7,993 bases of DNA from UBA987 sp047620825 (GTDB lineage Bacteria; Bacteroidota; Bacteroidia; NS11-12g; UBA9320). The DNA lies in contig JBLHOC010000145.1 of assembly GCA_047620825.1 (NCBI GenBank), forward strand, positions 1 to 7,993. Reading direction: 5' to 3'. A program made the translations under genes and the position numbers. Below, piece after piece: positions 1-7,069 of the stretch (its first letter is position 1; each line of letters opens with the position of its first letter). Below the pieces are notes generated by a model. That model was not told where the DNA came from and searched no databases. It worked only from the letters and a program-made list of their open reading frames with translations.

Positions 1-148
1 ACTTCCAACAGCAATGGCAACAAGTCCCGGCTCTGAAGCCAACGTTCCACTTGCAATCGTTGTGATCGGCGGAACATTTATGGCCATGTTTATTACACTC
101 TATATAATCCCTATTTTTTACTCAATCATAGCAAAGACAGCACAATAA
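1..148 (+). CDS. RND efflux pump inner-membrane transporter, C-terminal end (5' partial)
   Basis: Only the last 48 codons are present, in the frame starting at base 2 and ending with TAA at 146-148. The peptide has the typical end of RND permeases: a Gly-Ser-Glu-Ala turn, then PLAIVVIGG, then a final hydrophobic helix ending in IIPIFYSIIAK. This matches the last transmembrane segment (TM12) of AcrB/CusA-type proteins, where PLA.VVIGG and (V/I)P.(F/L)Y are conserved. Family knowledge: these proton-driven trimers in the inner membrane export drugs, metals or other solutes through a periplasmic adaptor and an outer-membrane channel, and both of those genes follow here. The stop overlaps the adaptor start by one base (TAATG), which points to one operon with coupled translation. 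The PLA.VVIGG form is common in the heavy-metal (HME) branch but also occurs in drug exporters, so the substrate cannot be told from this fragment. Confidence 0.88.
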   Translation, partial: LPTAMATSPGSEANVPLAIVVIGGTFMAMFITLYIIPIFYSIIAKTAQ

Positions 149-1239
149 TGAAATCAATATATATACATAAGACCCTCATTTTCTTACTCGTAGCAGGCTG
201 TCTTGTTGCTTGCGGAGATTCAAAAACTGCAGCGTTAGAAAAACCTGGCGCACCAAACCAGAAAGTTCAAAAGGTGGAAGTCGTTGTACCTATTCAACGT
301 TCATTTATTGGAGAGGTTTCAATTACTGGAACGGCTAAACCCAATCAAATGGTCACTTTATTTGCTATGGAAAGCGGTATGCTGATCAGCATACAAAAAG
401 ACATTGGTGATCGCGTTTACCAAAACGAAACTATAGCTGTGTTGGAAAACCCAGCATTGAAGCAACAACAGATTAAATGGAAAGCAGAAGTTCAAGCCAC
501 AAAAAATCAATTTGATCGATTAAACTCGATTTACAAACAGACTCCCGCATTGACTACAATTCACCTTGTAGAAACAGCAGAAGCAGCTTACCTATCGGCT
601 AAGGCCAGTTTAGATGCTGTGTCGAACCGGATTGGTTATCTAAGTATAAAAGCGCCATTCTCTGGTATAATAACTAAACGTTACGTTGATAAAGGCGCCA
701 TGATTCAGAGTGGCTTAGATGAGTCCAACCCTCAAGCCATAGTCGACATTCAGGACGTCAATCGTATTCGGTTAACGCTTCCTGTTCCTGAATCGGATGC
801 TGTAGGCATCAAAAAAGGCATGCCTGTTCAAATTACCTTTCCGGAACTTTCAAGTGAAGTATATGAGGCAAAAGTGAGTCGTGTGTCGAACACCCTTGAT
901 CCATTGTCAAAAACAATGCAGGTTGAGATTGATTTAGATAACAGAGACGGTAAAATAATATCTGGTATGTACGCCAAAGTATTACTACGCTTGACAAGTC
1001 GTTCCAATATTCTTTCTTTACCTGTCATCGCAAAAACGAGCCACAAAAATGAAGATTACGTGTTGGTGGTTGAAGACAATAAAGTCAAACGGCTACCGAT
1101 AAAAGTTGGCCTTTCAGATAGAAATTACTTTGAAGTATTAAATGCAGAAATCACTGCAGACACAAAGGTGATTATTGAAGGTAAGGGTTTAGTTACACCT
1201 GGTCAAATTGTGGAACCAATTAACAAAAGAGCAGAATGA
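148..1239 (+). CDS. Efflux RND transporter periplasmic adaptor subunit (HlyD/MFP family lipoprotein)
   Basis: A 363-residue membrane fusion protein that would bridge the upstream RND pump and the downstream TolC-like channel. The N-terminus is a lipoprotein signal: hydrophobic residues 9-21 with two possible lipobox cysteines, C18 (VAGC) and C22 (LVAC). Domain order fits the family: the first half of the lipoyl domain at about 67-100 (ESGMLISIQKDIGDRV, then IAVLENP), an alpha-helical hairpin rich in Q, K and A at about 101-163, the second lipoyl half at about 166-186 (IKAPFSGIITKRYVDKG), a beta-barrel domain at about 205-285, and a membrane-proximal domain at about 286-357 ending in GLVTPGQIVE. 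Length is usual for the family. No His- or Met-rich metal-binding stretch is seen, so a metal exporter is not specifically supported. ATG is chosen because it overlaps the pump's stop (TAATG) and gives a complete signal peptide; there is no clear Shine-Dalgarno sequence. Its TGA overlaps the next start (ATGA). Confidence 0.95.
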   Translation: MKSIYIHKTLIFLLVAGCLVACGDSKTAALEKPGAPNQKVQKVEVVVPIQRSFIGEVSITGTAKPNQMVTLFAMESGMLISIQKDIGDRVYQNETIAVLENPALKQQQIKWKAEVQATKNQFDRLNSIYKQTPALTTIHLVETAEAAYLSAKASLDAVSNRIGYLSIKAPFSGIITKRYVDKGAMIQSGLDESNPQAIVDIQDVNRIRLTLPVPESDAVGIKKGMPVQITFPELSSEVYEAKVSRVSNTLDPLSKTMQVEIDLDNRDGKIISGMYAKVLLRLTSRSNILSLPVIAKTSHKNEDYVLVVEDNKVKRLPIKVGLSDRNYFEVLNAEITADTKVIIEGKGLVTPGQIVEPINKRAE

Positions 1240-2579
1240 ACACTACAATTTTCAGACGTGTAATCACGCTATCGTTGTTGATTATGCTAACAAGCACTTT
1301 CTCTGTTGGCCAAGACTTGATTCCGATCACCTTAGAGCAAGTATTAAAAATTGGTGGTAGCGACAATCTAACTATTCAAGAGTACAAGGCGAAACAAGCA
1401 TTATCTCAGGCAGGATTAACCAAGGCGAAGCAGTGGTGGTTACCTGAAGTATATGCTGGTGCTCAAACGTTTCAGTTGTGGGGAGCCGCGATGAATTCGG
1501 ACGGTCGCTTTTTCTTAGATGTGAAACGACAAAACCTTTGGTCTGGTTTAGGGCTAAAAGTCAATTGGGATTTGGCAGAAGGCATTTATTCAACCAAATC
1601 TGCCGCATTGAAAAGTGAAGCATCCAAGTACGACTCTAAGGCTCAAAAGAATCAGACGCTTTTTAAAATGATTGAAGCGTATTATGATTTACAAACGGCA
1701 CAACTTAGCTATACGGCCTATCAAAATTTAGTAAAGCAGTCTGACAGCATTGTGCAACAAATACAAATTCAAGTGGATGCTGGATTGCTGTATCAATCAG
1801 AATTGTTGCTTGCGAAGAGTAATAAAAACCACCTGAAAGTAGAAATGCTGAATGCCAAGATACAATACAATACGTTGTCAGCGGGATTGAAAAAACTACT
1901 TAATATAGACCAGCATGTAAAACTGGTTATTAGCAATCCATCTCTATTACCACTCGACTATACAGTTGATGCAAATACGACCGCTGATTCAAGTGCAACC
2001 AAACGACCAGAATTTCAAGCCCTTTCGTTGCGTAAACAAATGTTTGAAACCGAACGCAAAAAATATGGAACCGGCATGTGGTATCCAGAAATAAGTATTG
2101 GCACATATGGGTCTTATTCTGGTAGAATCAATGGTAATGTGTCTCCTATGTTTCCGGCGCAATACCCAGAAACAAATCAACTTTACCCAACAAGCGCATT
2201 AAATGTCTCCATACTTTGGAAGATTCCCATTGGTGAATTAGCCTACCAAGGCAATCAAAAGGAATTAAATAGCCAAATCCTACTGAACGAAATAGCCGTA
2301 GCGCAATTACACGCCCAAATAAACAACGAAGTGGCCAATGCCCTTACGGATATTGAAACGGGTAAAGAACAAATAGAGATTGCAAAGGAATCCATTGATC
2401 TTACATCTTCCGCATTGAATCAAAGCATCCAACGCCAAAAATTAGGTACAGCGAAACCTTACGAAGTATTTCAAGCGCAACAGTATTTTTTGCAAGCTCA
2501 ACTTGACTATCTAGGTGCCGTAAGTTCTTATAACAAAGCACAGTTTGCTTTAAAGGTCGCAAAAGGTGACATGTTGTAA
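1236..2579 (+). CDS. TolC-family outer-membrane efflux channel
   Basis: A 447-residue outer-membrane factor that forms the exit duct of the tripartite pump. Residues 1-26 are a Sec signal peptide (two Arg, a hydrophobic core, cleavage probably after SVGQ); there is no lipobox, unlike many OprM-type homologues. The mature protein shows the internal duplication of the family. Repeat one starts at about 32 with LEQVLKIG, leads into a long helix and then QWWLPEVYAG. Repeat two starts at about 257 with KRPEFQALSLRKQ and leads into MWYPEISIGTYGSY. Each repeat then has a beta pair and a long coiled helix; the final helices carry the conserved pattern LGTAKPYEVFQAQQYFLQAQ, then a Tyr-Asn-Lys-Ala-Gln stretch near 432-436. 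Length is normal. The gene overlaps the adaptor by four bases (ATGA) and is last in the operon, so the order is pump, adaptor, channel. Substrate is unknown. Confidence 0.95.
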   Translation: MNTTIFRRVITLSLLIMLTSTFSVGQDLIPITLEQVLKIGGSDNLTIQEYKAKQALSQAGLTKAKQWWLPEVYAGAQTFQLWGAAMNSDGRFFLDVKRQNLWSGLGLKVNWDLAEGIYSTKSAALKSEASKYDSKAQKNQTLFKMIEAYYDLQTAQLSYTAYQNLVKQSDSIVQQIQIQVDAGLLYQSELLLAKSNKNHLKVEMLNAKIQYNTLSAGLKKLLNIDQHVKLVISNPSLLPLDYTVDANTTADSSATKRPEFQALSLRKQMFETERKKYGTGMWYPEISIGTYGSYSGRINGNVSPMFPAQYPETNQLYPTSALNVSILWKIPIGELAYQGNQKELNSQILLNEIAVAQLHAQINNEVANALTDIETGKEQIEIAKESIDLTSSALNQSIQRQKLGTAKPYEVFQAQQYFLQAQLDYLGAVSSYNKAQFALKVAKGDML

Positions 2580-2601
2580 AAAGCATTATTTGGCTTATGC
2601 T
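2578..2601 (-). terminator. Possible weak intrinsic terminator for the minus-strand operon
   Basis: Read on the minus strand, AGCAT and ATGCT form a 5-bp stem around a 10-base loop, directly followed by TTTT. The + strand has AGCAT at 2582-2586, ATGCT at 2597-2601 and an A-run at 2578-2582. The stem is short and lies about 100 bases past the last minus-strand stop (2701), touching the stop codon of the channel gene. It would end transcription coming from the right before it runs antisense into the efflux operon. No convincing terminator was seen for the + strand operon in 2580-2700. The stem is weak enough that chance is a real alternative. Confidence 0.3.
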
Positions 2602-2700
2602 GTGGATGGATTAGAATGAAATGAATATACGATTAAAGCCCCCATTATAGTCACTTAATCCAGTAATAGTATCGGTTGATTTGGTTCTCTTTCAAGATTA

Positions 2701-3171
2701 CTAAAATTCTAGTGAAACATTAGACCCAAATTGATCAAGACTACTGGACACATTCTCGGTTGAATCTACAAATGGTTTACCATTAAAACTGTAGGTTATG
2801 CTATGTTGATTCTCTATACGACTAAAAATTGCATTCGTAAATACCAGTAGAATATATTGACGACTCCCACATAGTTTTGGTTTCATTTCATATTTCAATC
2901 TAAAAGAACCAAATAAAGTGTCATGTGCAAAGACTTCATAAGTCATTATTGAATCGTTCATATCAATAGGCACCGGAGGTGAACTGCGATTTTTTATAAT
3001 GTTAATCCTGCCAGAAACTCCAGAGCTGTTGCTATGTACAATCTGGAAAGTATCTCTGTTACTCGAGACAAATACATTTGGTTCTATTGCATGTCCTAAA
3101 CACGGTGGTCCCTCATCCGTTGAACAACCGATCAATAAAAATATTGCGATATAACCAAATAGCGTCTTCAT
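2701..3171 (-). CDS. Small hypothetical lipoprotein, last gene of the heme-type operon
   Basis: A 156-residue protein I do not recognise. The N-terminus is a clear lipoprotein signal: one Lys, a hydrophobic core to residue 15, and the lipobox LIGC with C16 as the lipidated residue, followed by STDEGPP. The mature part is rich in Ser, Asn and Thr, with alternating hydrophobic patches (for example YEVFAHDTLFGSFRLKYEM near 78-96, and YILLVF near 106-111), which suggests a small beta-rich domain. Two further cysteines, C24 and C101, could form a disulfide. The start ATG overlaps the stop of the upstream gene by four bases (ATGA), so it is probably translated together with the beta-barrel-like protein before it. 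By position it may be a surface or periplasmic partner of that protein or of the receptor system; this is inference from location only. Confidence 0.78.
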   Translation of the reverse strand: MKTLFGYIAIFLLIGCSTDEGPPCLGHAIEPNVFVSSNRDTFQIVHSNSSGVSGRINIIKNRSSPPVPIDMNDSIMTYEVFAHDTLFGSFRLKYEMKPKLCGSRQYILLVFTNAIFSRIENQHSITYSFNGKPFVDSTENVSSSLDQFGSNVSLEF

Positions 3172-3839
3172 ATCTTGTTTTTGCCAAATAACCTATCAAT
3201 CTGAACGTGGCCAGCCATGCCTGCAGCAACATTTACATTTCCGAACGTTCGACCCATCGCTGGAAAATATCGAACTGGCCAGGTTGTACTTGACGTCGTT
3301 TGAACAGCTCCGATTTGTAAAGGGAAAAACTCCAATCTCACCATGTCCATAATTACAAACTCAAAACCAAGTTTAAAATCGAAATATGAATACTTAACGT
3401 TGGGCATTTCAAACTTTTCTACACGACTTAAATGGAAGCCTCCTGGATATACTTTTGTACCACTAAAATGTGTAACGCCTTGACCATAAAAAAAGGCAAC
3501 AATAAGCCCATTCTTATTTAACCGGTCTTTCATTTTTTTCCGTTGGGTATTGATAAATGCAATTCCCAAACCGCTGTATCTACCTGTTGAATTTGTTTCA
3601 TCTATTGACATAACATTGTCAACATCGTGTGCCCCGTAACCAAAACCGGCCTTAATCTCCAACTTTTTTATAGGTCTATAGGTGCATTCAATAGACTTGG
3701 TTAATGGTAAACGGTAGGAATAACCAATCGCAAATGATCGTTTATATGATGATATCGTCGTACTGTTGCCGGTTGACTGTGCAATAGATAAACCATATGC
3801 ACTCAATATCGCCCATATAGTTAAGGTTGCTCGGTTCAT
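3168..3839 (-). CDS. Hypothetical exported protein, probably an outer-membrane beta-barrel
   Basis: A 223-residue protein of no family I can name. Residues 1-20 form a Sec signal peptide (MNRATLTIW, hydrophobic core, likely cleavage after LSIAQ at 17-21). The mature part has many short stretches of alternating hydrophobic and polar residues, such as FAIGYSYRL (36-44), KLEIKAGFGYGAH (59-71), YFDFKLGFEFVI (152-163) and VRLEFFPLQIG (167-177). Glycine and aromatics at strand ends are typical of small 8-10 strand barrels. A charged loop (TQRKKMKDRLNKN, 98-110) would lie between strands. The C-terminus (LFGKNKI) does not end in the aromatic residue common in barrels, so the assignment is tentative. 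It starts 41 bases after the HmuY-like lipoprotein gene and overlaps the next lipoprotein gene by four bases (ATGA), so those two are probably a functional pair. A soluble beta-sandwich protein is the main alternative. Confidence 0.78.
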   Translation of the reverse strand: MNRATLTIWAILSAYGLSIAQSTGNSTTISSYKRSFAIGYSYRLPLTKSIECTYRPIKKLEIKAGFGYGAHDVDNVMSIDETNSTGRYSGLGIAFINTQRKKMKDRLNKNGLIVAFFYGQGVTHFSGTKVYPGGFHLSRVEKFEMPNVKYSYFDFKLGFEFVIMDMVRLEFFPLQIGAVQTTSSTTWPVRYFPAMGRTFGNVNVAAGMAGHVQIDRLFGKNKI

Positions 3840-3880
3840 TCCTTACGAAGTTAACAAAGAAACCGAAAGCTTTTATTGGT

Positions 3881-4840
3881 CTAAAGTAGTTTGGATTCCA
3901 TCTTTGGATATCCACGTTCACCGGAACTGTTGTAGAAGTCTACAAAATGAAATTTATAGAAGAACCCTTCTGCGGTTTGTATGATGAAGTTTTTGTCTGG
4001 ATAAACTATATAAACACCTTCGTCAATATTGAAGGATTTCCAGTCGTATCCTACAACGTCATGATTAGCACTAAAGGTGTAGTTCGCCGTATCTGAAAGG
4101 CTGATATCACTGAAGTCCTTATCCGTTATCGACATCACTTTGGTATTGGTTGGATTGTACAAGGCACCTACAACACTGTAAGACAAAACTTCTGCTTGGA
4201 AGTAATAAATGTATTGTCTGAAGATAAGATCGTAACTTGTCTTTACAGGCTCGATGTTGACCTGTTCCCCTTTTGTAAATGAGAAATATACGCGATTGTA
4301 GCGATCGTCTTTACCGATTATCACTGTCCGCTCAGTACGTTGACCGATGAATCCATATTGAATCACCAAACTGTCGTTTTGCATGTTAAACTTCACTTTA
4401 ACAAAACCTTGATGCACATTACTGAGGTCATAACCAAGATCAAAAACCGCCACTGTATTGTTTTTCTCCCAGTTATATAGAACGGTACTATCGTCTCGTC
4501 CGTTACTCCAATCCCATTTAAACTCCAATCCTACTGTGTCATTCACTTCTGACATTTCCTTTTTATCTGATATGGCACCATATATCGTGTTTCCTGTATT
4601 CAAATAAATAGAGTTGTTGTTTGATAAAGAGGTAAATGCAATATCCCACTCGTTTCGCAAGACACTCTTAACCACTTCGTTTTGCGCAAAATTGTAAAAC
4701 AATTGATGGGTGTATTTCGGTCCAACCTCCAACGTAATTTGTTCTACTTCACCTCGTGGGAAAGGTTGAATCGGTTCGTCCTTTTCAAAACAACCCGTCA
4801 ATATGATTACTGTAAGTATACTTAATATCCCGTGTCTCAT
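3881..4840 (-). CDS. HmuY-like lipoprotein (putative heme/porphyrin-binding)
   Basis: A 319-residue lipoprotein: short signal peptide with lipobox LTGC and C17 as the lipidated residue. The body resembles the HmuY family, whose Porphyromonas gingivalis founder binds heme at the surface and passes it to the TonB-dependent receptor HmuR. Visible marks: an N-terminal segment with WDIAFTS (65-71) and LNTG (80-83), a central FDLGYDLSNV block (133-142), GKDD (176-179), then EPVKTSYDLIFRQYI (197-211), GYDWKSFN (264-271) and a C-terminal EGFFYKFHFVDFY (291-303). Several of these recur in the same order in the T9SS-tailed protein at the right edge, so the two are paralogues. This copy has no sorting tail and is lipid-anchored instead. 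The gene overlaps the receptor gene by four bases (ATGA), as expected for a receptor partner. Histidines are H3, H45, H143, H260 and H298; whether any ligates heme cannot be told. Ligand assignment is inference from family and neighbour. Confidence 0.82.
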   Translation of the reverse strand: MRHGILSILTVIILTGCFEKDEPIQPFPRGEVEQITLEVGPKYTHQLFYNFAQNEVVKSVLRNEWDIAFTSLSNNNSIYLNTGNTIYGAISDKKEMSEVNDTVGLEFKWDWSNGRDDSTVLYNWEKNNTVAVFDLGYDLSNVHQGFVKVKFNMQNDSLVIQYGFIGQRTERTVIIGKDDRYNRVYFSFTKGEQVNIEPVKTSYDLIFRQYIYYFQAEVLSYSVVGALYNPTNTKVMSITDKDFSDISLSDTANYTFSANHDVVGYDWKSFNIDEGVYIVYPDKNFIIQTAEGFFYKFHFVDFYNSSGERGYPKMESKLL

Positions 4841-7062
4841 TTTGAAAGTCTTATAATGGCTTTTGCGAAATAACTTCTCCCTGTACCTATGGATAAATCT
4901 GCTGGTGCCGAAGTGTGCACGCTACCTGTTGGTAGTTCGTTGTTTACATTCTGAACGTCGAACACATTCTTTATACCTAGATTGAGTTGAATTCTGTTTG
5001 CCGAAAATTTCCTACCCACCTGGAAGTCACTCAATATATAGCTCTTAATACGGCTCTCCGTTACTGATCCATTGACTAAATCGATATTAAACACCGTTCT
5101 TGGTCCGTTGTATTTGGCGAAATAATTAAAGGTCAGCTTACCTACTTTATGAGAAATATTACCGTTGAATTCGCTGTATGAAAACGAACTTTTTTGACCG
5201 TCCTCTAAGTTAGAGTACGAACGAATAAAGGTGTTCGAATACCCAAAGTTGTACTTCGTTTTATTCCCAGCGATACCTAATCGCACATTTCCTCCTGCAC
5301 TTCTAAATTTGTCTAAATTCACGTACGTATATTCAATGCCTTGAATACCGGCCAACGTAATTTTATCTACTATATCATTGTAGAATATTGAGGCTGAAGG
5401 TCGGATTAACATTTTTTTAACTTTATGGAAACCCGTTGCAGAAGCTTGAATGTTATGAGATCGCTCAGCTTGCAGGTTTTCATTCCCAATCACATTGTGG
5501 TTTACATCAACGAAAGACAAATACAATTCTTTGAGGTCAGGTGCTCTAAAACCACGACCATAACTCAGTCGATAGATATAATCTTTATGCTTGTATCTGG
5601 CCGAAAGCGTTGGTGCGATAGGCGCAGTGTAGCTCGTATTATAGGCAACACGCACACCAGGTTTAATTATAATTTTCTTTTTTATCGTCATTTCTGACGT
5701 AAAGAATAACGCAAAGTCAGAAATGGTTTGTTGCCCTTTTTCTATCCTCGACCCAACACCTGTCTGGCTAATAATGTCGTAGCCTAATTCAAACGTGAAC
5801 GGGTTTTTCAGTGAGAAGTAGTTATAAGTTCCTCTGGCCATGAATGCATGAAAGGCAGTGGTATCATCCCCTCCATCTGTAAGCACCTGATTGGATTCTA
5901 ACGAGATTAAATCCTTGAAATACTTATTACGGACTCGCGTGTAACTATTGAACGCTAAATATCCTGAGAACCGTTTGTTCGTATCAATTTGTCTGACCAA
6001 TTGTATTTTCTGATCCCAACGATTTGTATAAAACTCTTCATCAAATGCAGTTTCTAAGTATGATGGAAGTGGTCGCCCTTTATTAAGCAATACCTCTCTA
6101 AAAATCTCAGACTTCAACAACAATTGTGTTTTTTCCCCATTGCGGCTAATTTGCAATCGGCCGTTATATTGTTCTTTGGGCTTCCACAAATCATATCGGC
6201 CTTGATCAGTTGGATTCCAACCTGCAAAAAAGTTTCTGGAGGCACCAATTCTAAAGTTGTACTTCTTCACTTGCTTTCCGGCAACCAGGCTCACATTATC
6301 CTGTCCATTTGTCTCGTGATAGGCCGCTAATATGAGTTCGCCAGAGGTGGATGTTTTTTTCTTTGTTATGATGTTGATGACGCCTGCTAAGGCATTACTA
6401 CCGTAAGCCGTAGAAACAGGACCTTCAACCACTTCGATACGCTCAATGTCATTGATATTGATTTGAGACAAATCAATGTTGCCATCTAATCGACCAATAA
6501 CAGGAACTCCATCAATTAATATTTTTACGTTTTGTCCAGAAACGCCCATCAAACTCACCGAGCTTCCAGTAGAATTATCGTTGCTAATTTGGACATTCAT
6601 TTGCTGCGTCAAAGCATCTTTCAGATTAAAGACAGAACGACTGGCCAATTCTTTCTGCGTCAACACCAATACTTTTTCCACCGATTTGGTAGATGATTGT
6701 GGTCGAGATTGAATTGTGACCACGGTTTGTCCCAACATTTCATCTAATGGATTCAGCAACAACGGATATGTTGAAGCCCCATTCACTCGAATTTCTTGAA
6801 TCAAGTCATGAAAGCCAACAGACACAACCTTCACATAATATAGACCCTTTTTCAATGTTAATTTGGCAACTCCAAGTTCATTGGCCGTTGCATAAGCCAG
6901 AATATCTACAGCCTCAAACTTGTCACTAGCTGACACCAAAACTTCAGCATAACTAGCAACAGCATCGTCTTTTGAAGACGAGATCTCAAAACGCAATTGG
7001 TTCTGTGCCGCACTGAAGTGACATAGAACCAATGACAAAATAAAGAGTGACGCGTACCGCAA
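4837..7062 (-). CDS. TonB-dependent outer-membrane receptor, heme-receptor-like (HmuR type)
   Basis: A 741-residue outer-membrane receptor that would import a ligand using TonB/ExbBD energy. Order: Sec signal peptide (1-20, ending SAAQ), a carboxypeptidase-regulatory-like domain at about 23-105 common in Bacteroidota receptors, a plug domain at about 125-235 (VFNLKDALTQQ, VKILIDGVPVIG, INDIERIEVVEGPVSTAYGS, ALAGVINIITKK), then a 22-strand-type barrel to the end. The barrel holds FRAP at 505-508 and NENL at 527-530 with H522 between. This matches the FRAP/NPxL plus His pattern described for heme receptors such as HemR and HmuR, though related boxes also occur in other TonB receptors. The start is TTG (7060-7062): a TAG lies directly upstream in frame, the next Met is residue 109, and TTG gives a complete signal peptide. 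It follows the T9SS-tailed HmuY-like gene by four bases and overlaps the HmuY-like lipoprotein by four. Heme is the likely ligand; B12 or another iron chelate is possible. Confidence 0.95.
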   Translation of the reverse strand: MRYASLFILSLVLCHFSAAQNQLRFEISSSKDDAVASYAEVLVSASDKFEAVDILAYATANELGVAKLTLKKGLYYVKVVSVGFHDLIQEIRVNGASTYPLLLNPLDEMLGQTVVTIQSRPQSSTKSVEKVLVLTQKELASRSVFNLKDALTQQMNVQISNDNSTGSSVSLMGVSGQNVKILIDGVPVIGRLDGNIDLSQININDIERIEVVEGPVSTAYGSNALAGVINIITKKKTSTSGELILAAYHETNGQDNVSLVAGKQVKKYNFRIGASRNFFAGWNPTDQGRYDLWKPKEQYNGRLQISRNGEKTQLLLKSEIFREVLLNKGRPLPSYLETAFDEEFYTNRWDQKIQLVRQIDTNKRFSGYLAFNSYTRVRNKYFKDLISLESNQVLTDGGDDTTAFHAFMARGTYNYFSLKNPFTFELGYDIISQTGVGSRIEKGQQTISDFALFFTSEMTIKKKIIIKPGVRVAYNTSYTAPIAPTLSARYKHKDYIYRLSYGRGFRAPDLKELYLSFVDVNHNVIGNENLQAERSHNIQASATGFHKVKKMLIRPSASIFYNDIVDKITLAGIQGIEYTYVNLDKFRSAGGNVRLGIAGNKTKYNFGYSNTFIRSYSNLEDGQKSSFSYSEFNGNISHKVGKLTFNYFAKYNGPRTVFNIDLVNGSVTESRIKSYILSDFQVGRKFSANRIQLNLGIKNVFDVQNVNNELPTGSVHTSAPADLSIGTGRSYFAKAIIRLSK

Positions 7063-7069
7063 CTAATTA
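7060..7069 (-). other. Stop-start junction with a TTG start codon
   Basis: On the minus strand the upstream gene stops with TAA (7069-7067), followed by TTAG and then TTG (7062-7060), the only workable start for the receptor. The TAG directly before TTG is in the receptor frame and excludes any extension. No Shine-Dalgarno-like sequence is visible in front of it (the preceding bases are AT-rich), so initiation probably depends on ribosomes finishing the upstream gene. A sequence error changing ATG to TTG is the main alternative. Confidence 0.7.

Noticed and set aside
828..1046. Minus-strand open frame of 72 codons inside the adaptor gene
   Set aside because: It lies wholly within a well-supported gene and shows no domain or signal; it is a shadow frame. 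The same holds for minus-strand frames at 1989-2180 and 2401-2586 inside the channel gene.
1..2579. Heavy-metal (Cus/Czc) efflux assignment
   Set aside because: The pump end has a PLAIVVIGG segment seen in metal pumps, but the adaptor has no His- or Met-rich metal-binding region and the diagnostic part of the pump is outside the window.
2608..2661. Inverted repeat GGATTA / TAATCC in the intergenic gap
   Set aside because: Only 6 bp with a spacer over 40 bases and no T-run; expected by chance in AT-rich DNA.
3840..3880. Possible Bacteroidota-type promoter (TTTG ... TAnnTTTG) in the 41-base gap
   Set aside because: A TTTG is present on the minus strand but no TAnnTTTG at the right distance; small palindromes (AAGCTT, GTTAAC) are not enough to claim a site.
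3766..3984. Plus-strand open frame spanning the 41-base gap between two minus-strand genes
   Set aside because: Mostly antisense to the ends of both neighbouring genes and without any family signature.
5425..5697. Plus-strand open frames inside the receptor gene (5425-5697, 6124-6330, 6476-6712, 6747-6929)
   Set aside because: All are antisense to a receptor whose plug and barrel motifs are unmistakable; the translations have no recognisable features.
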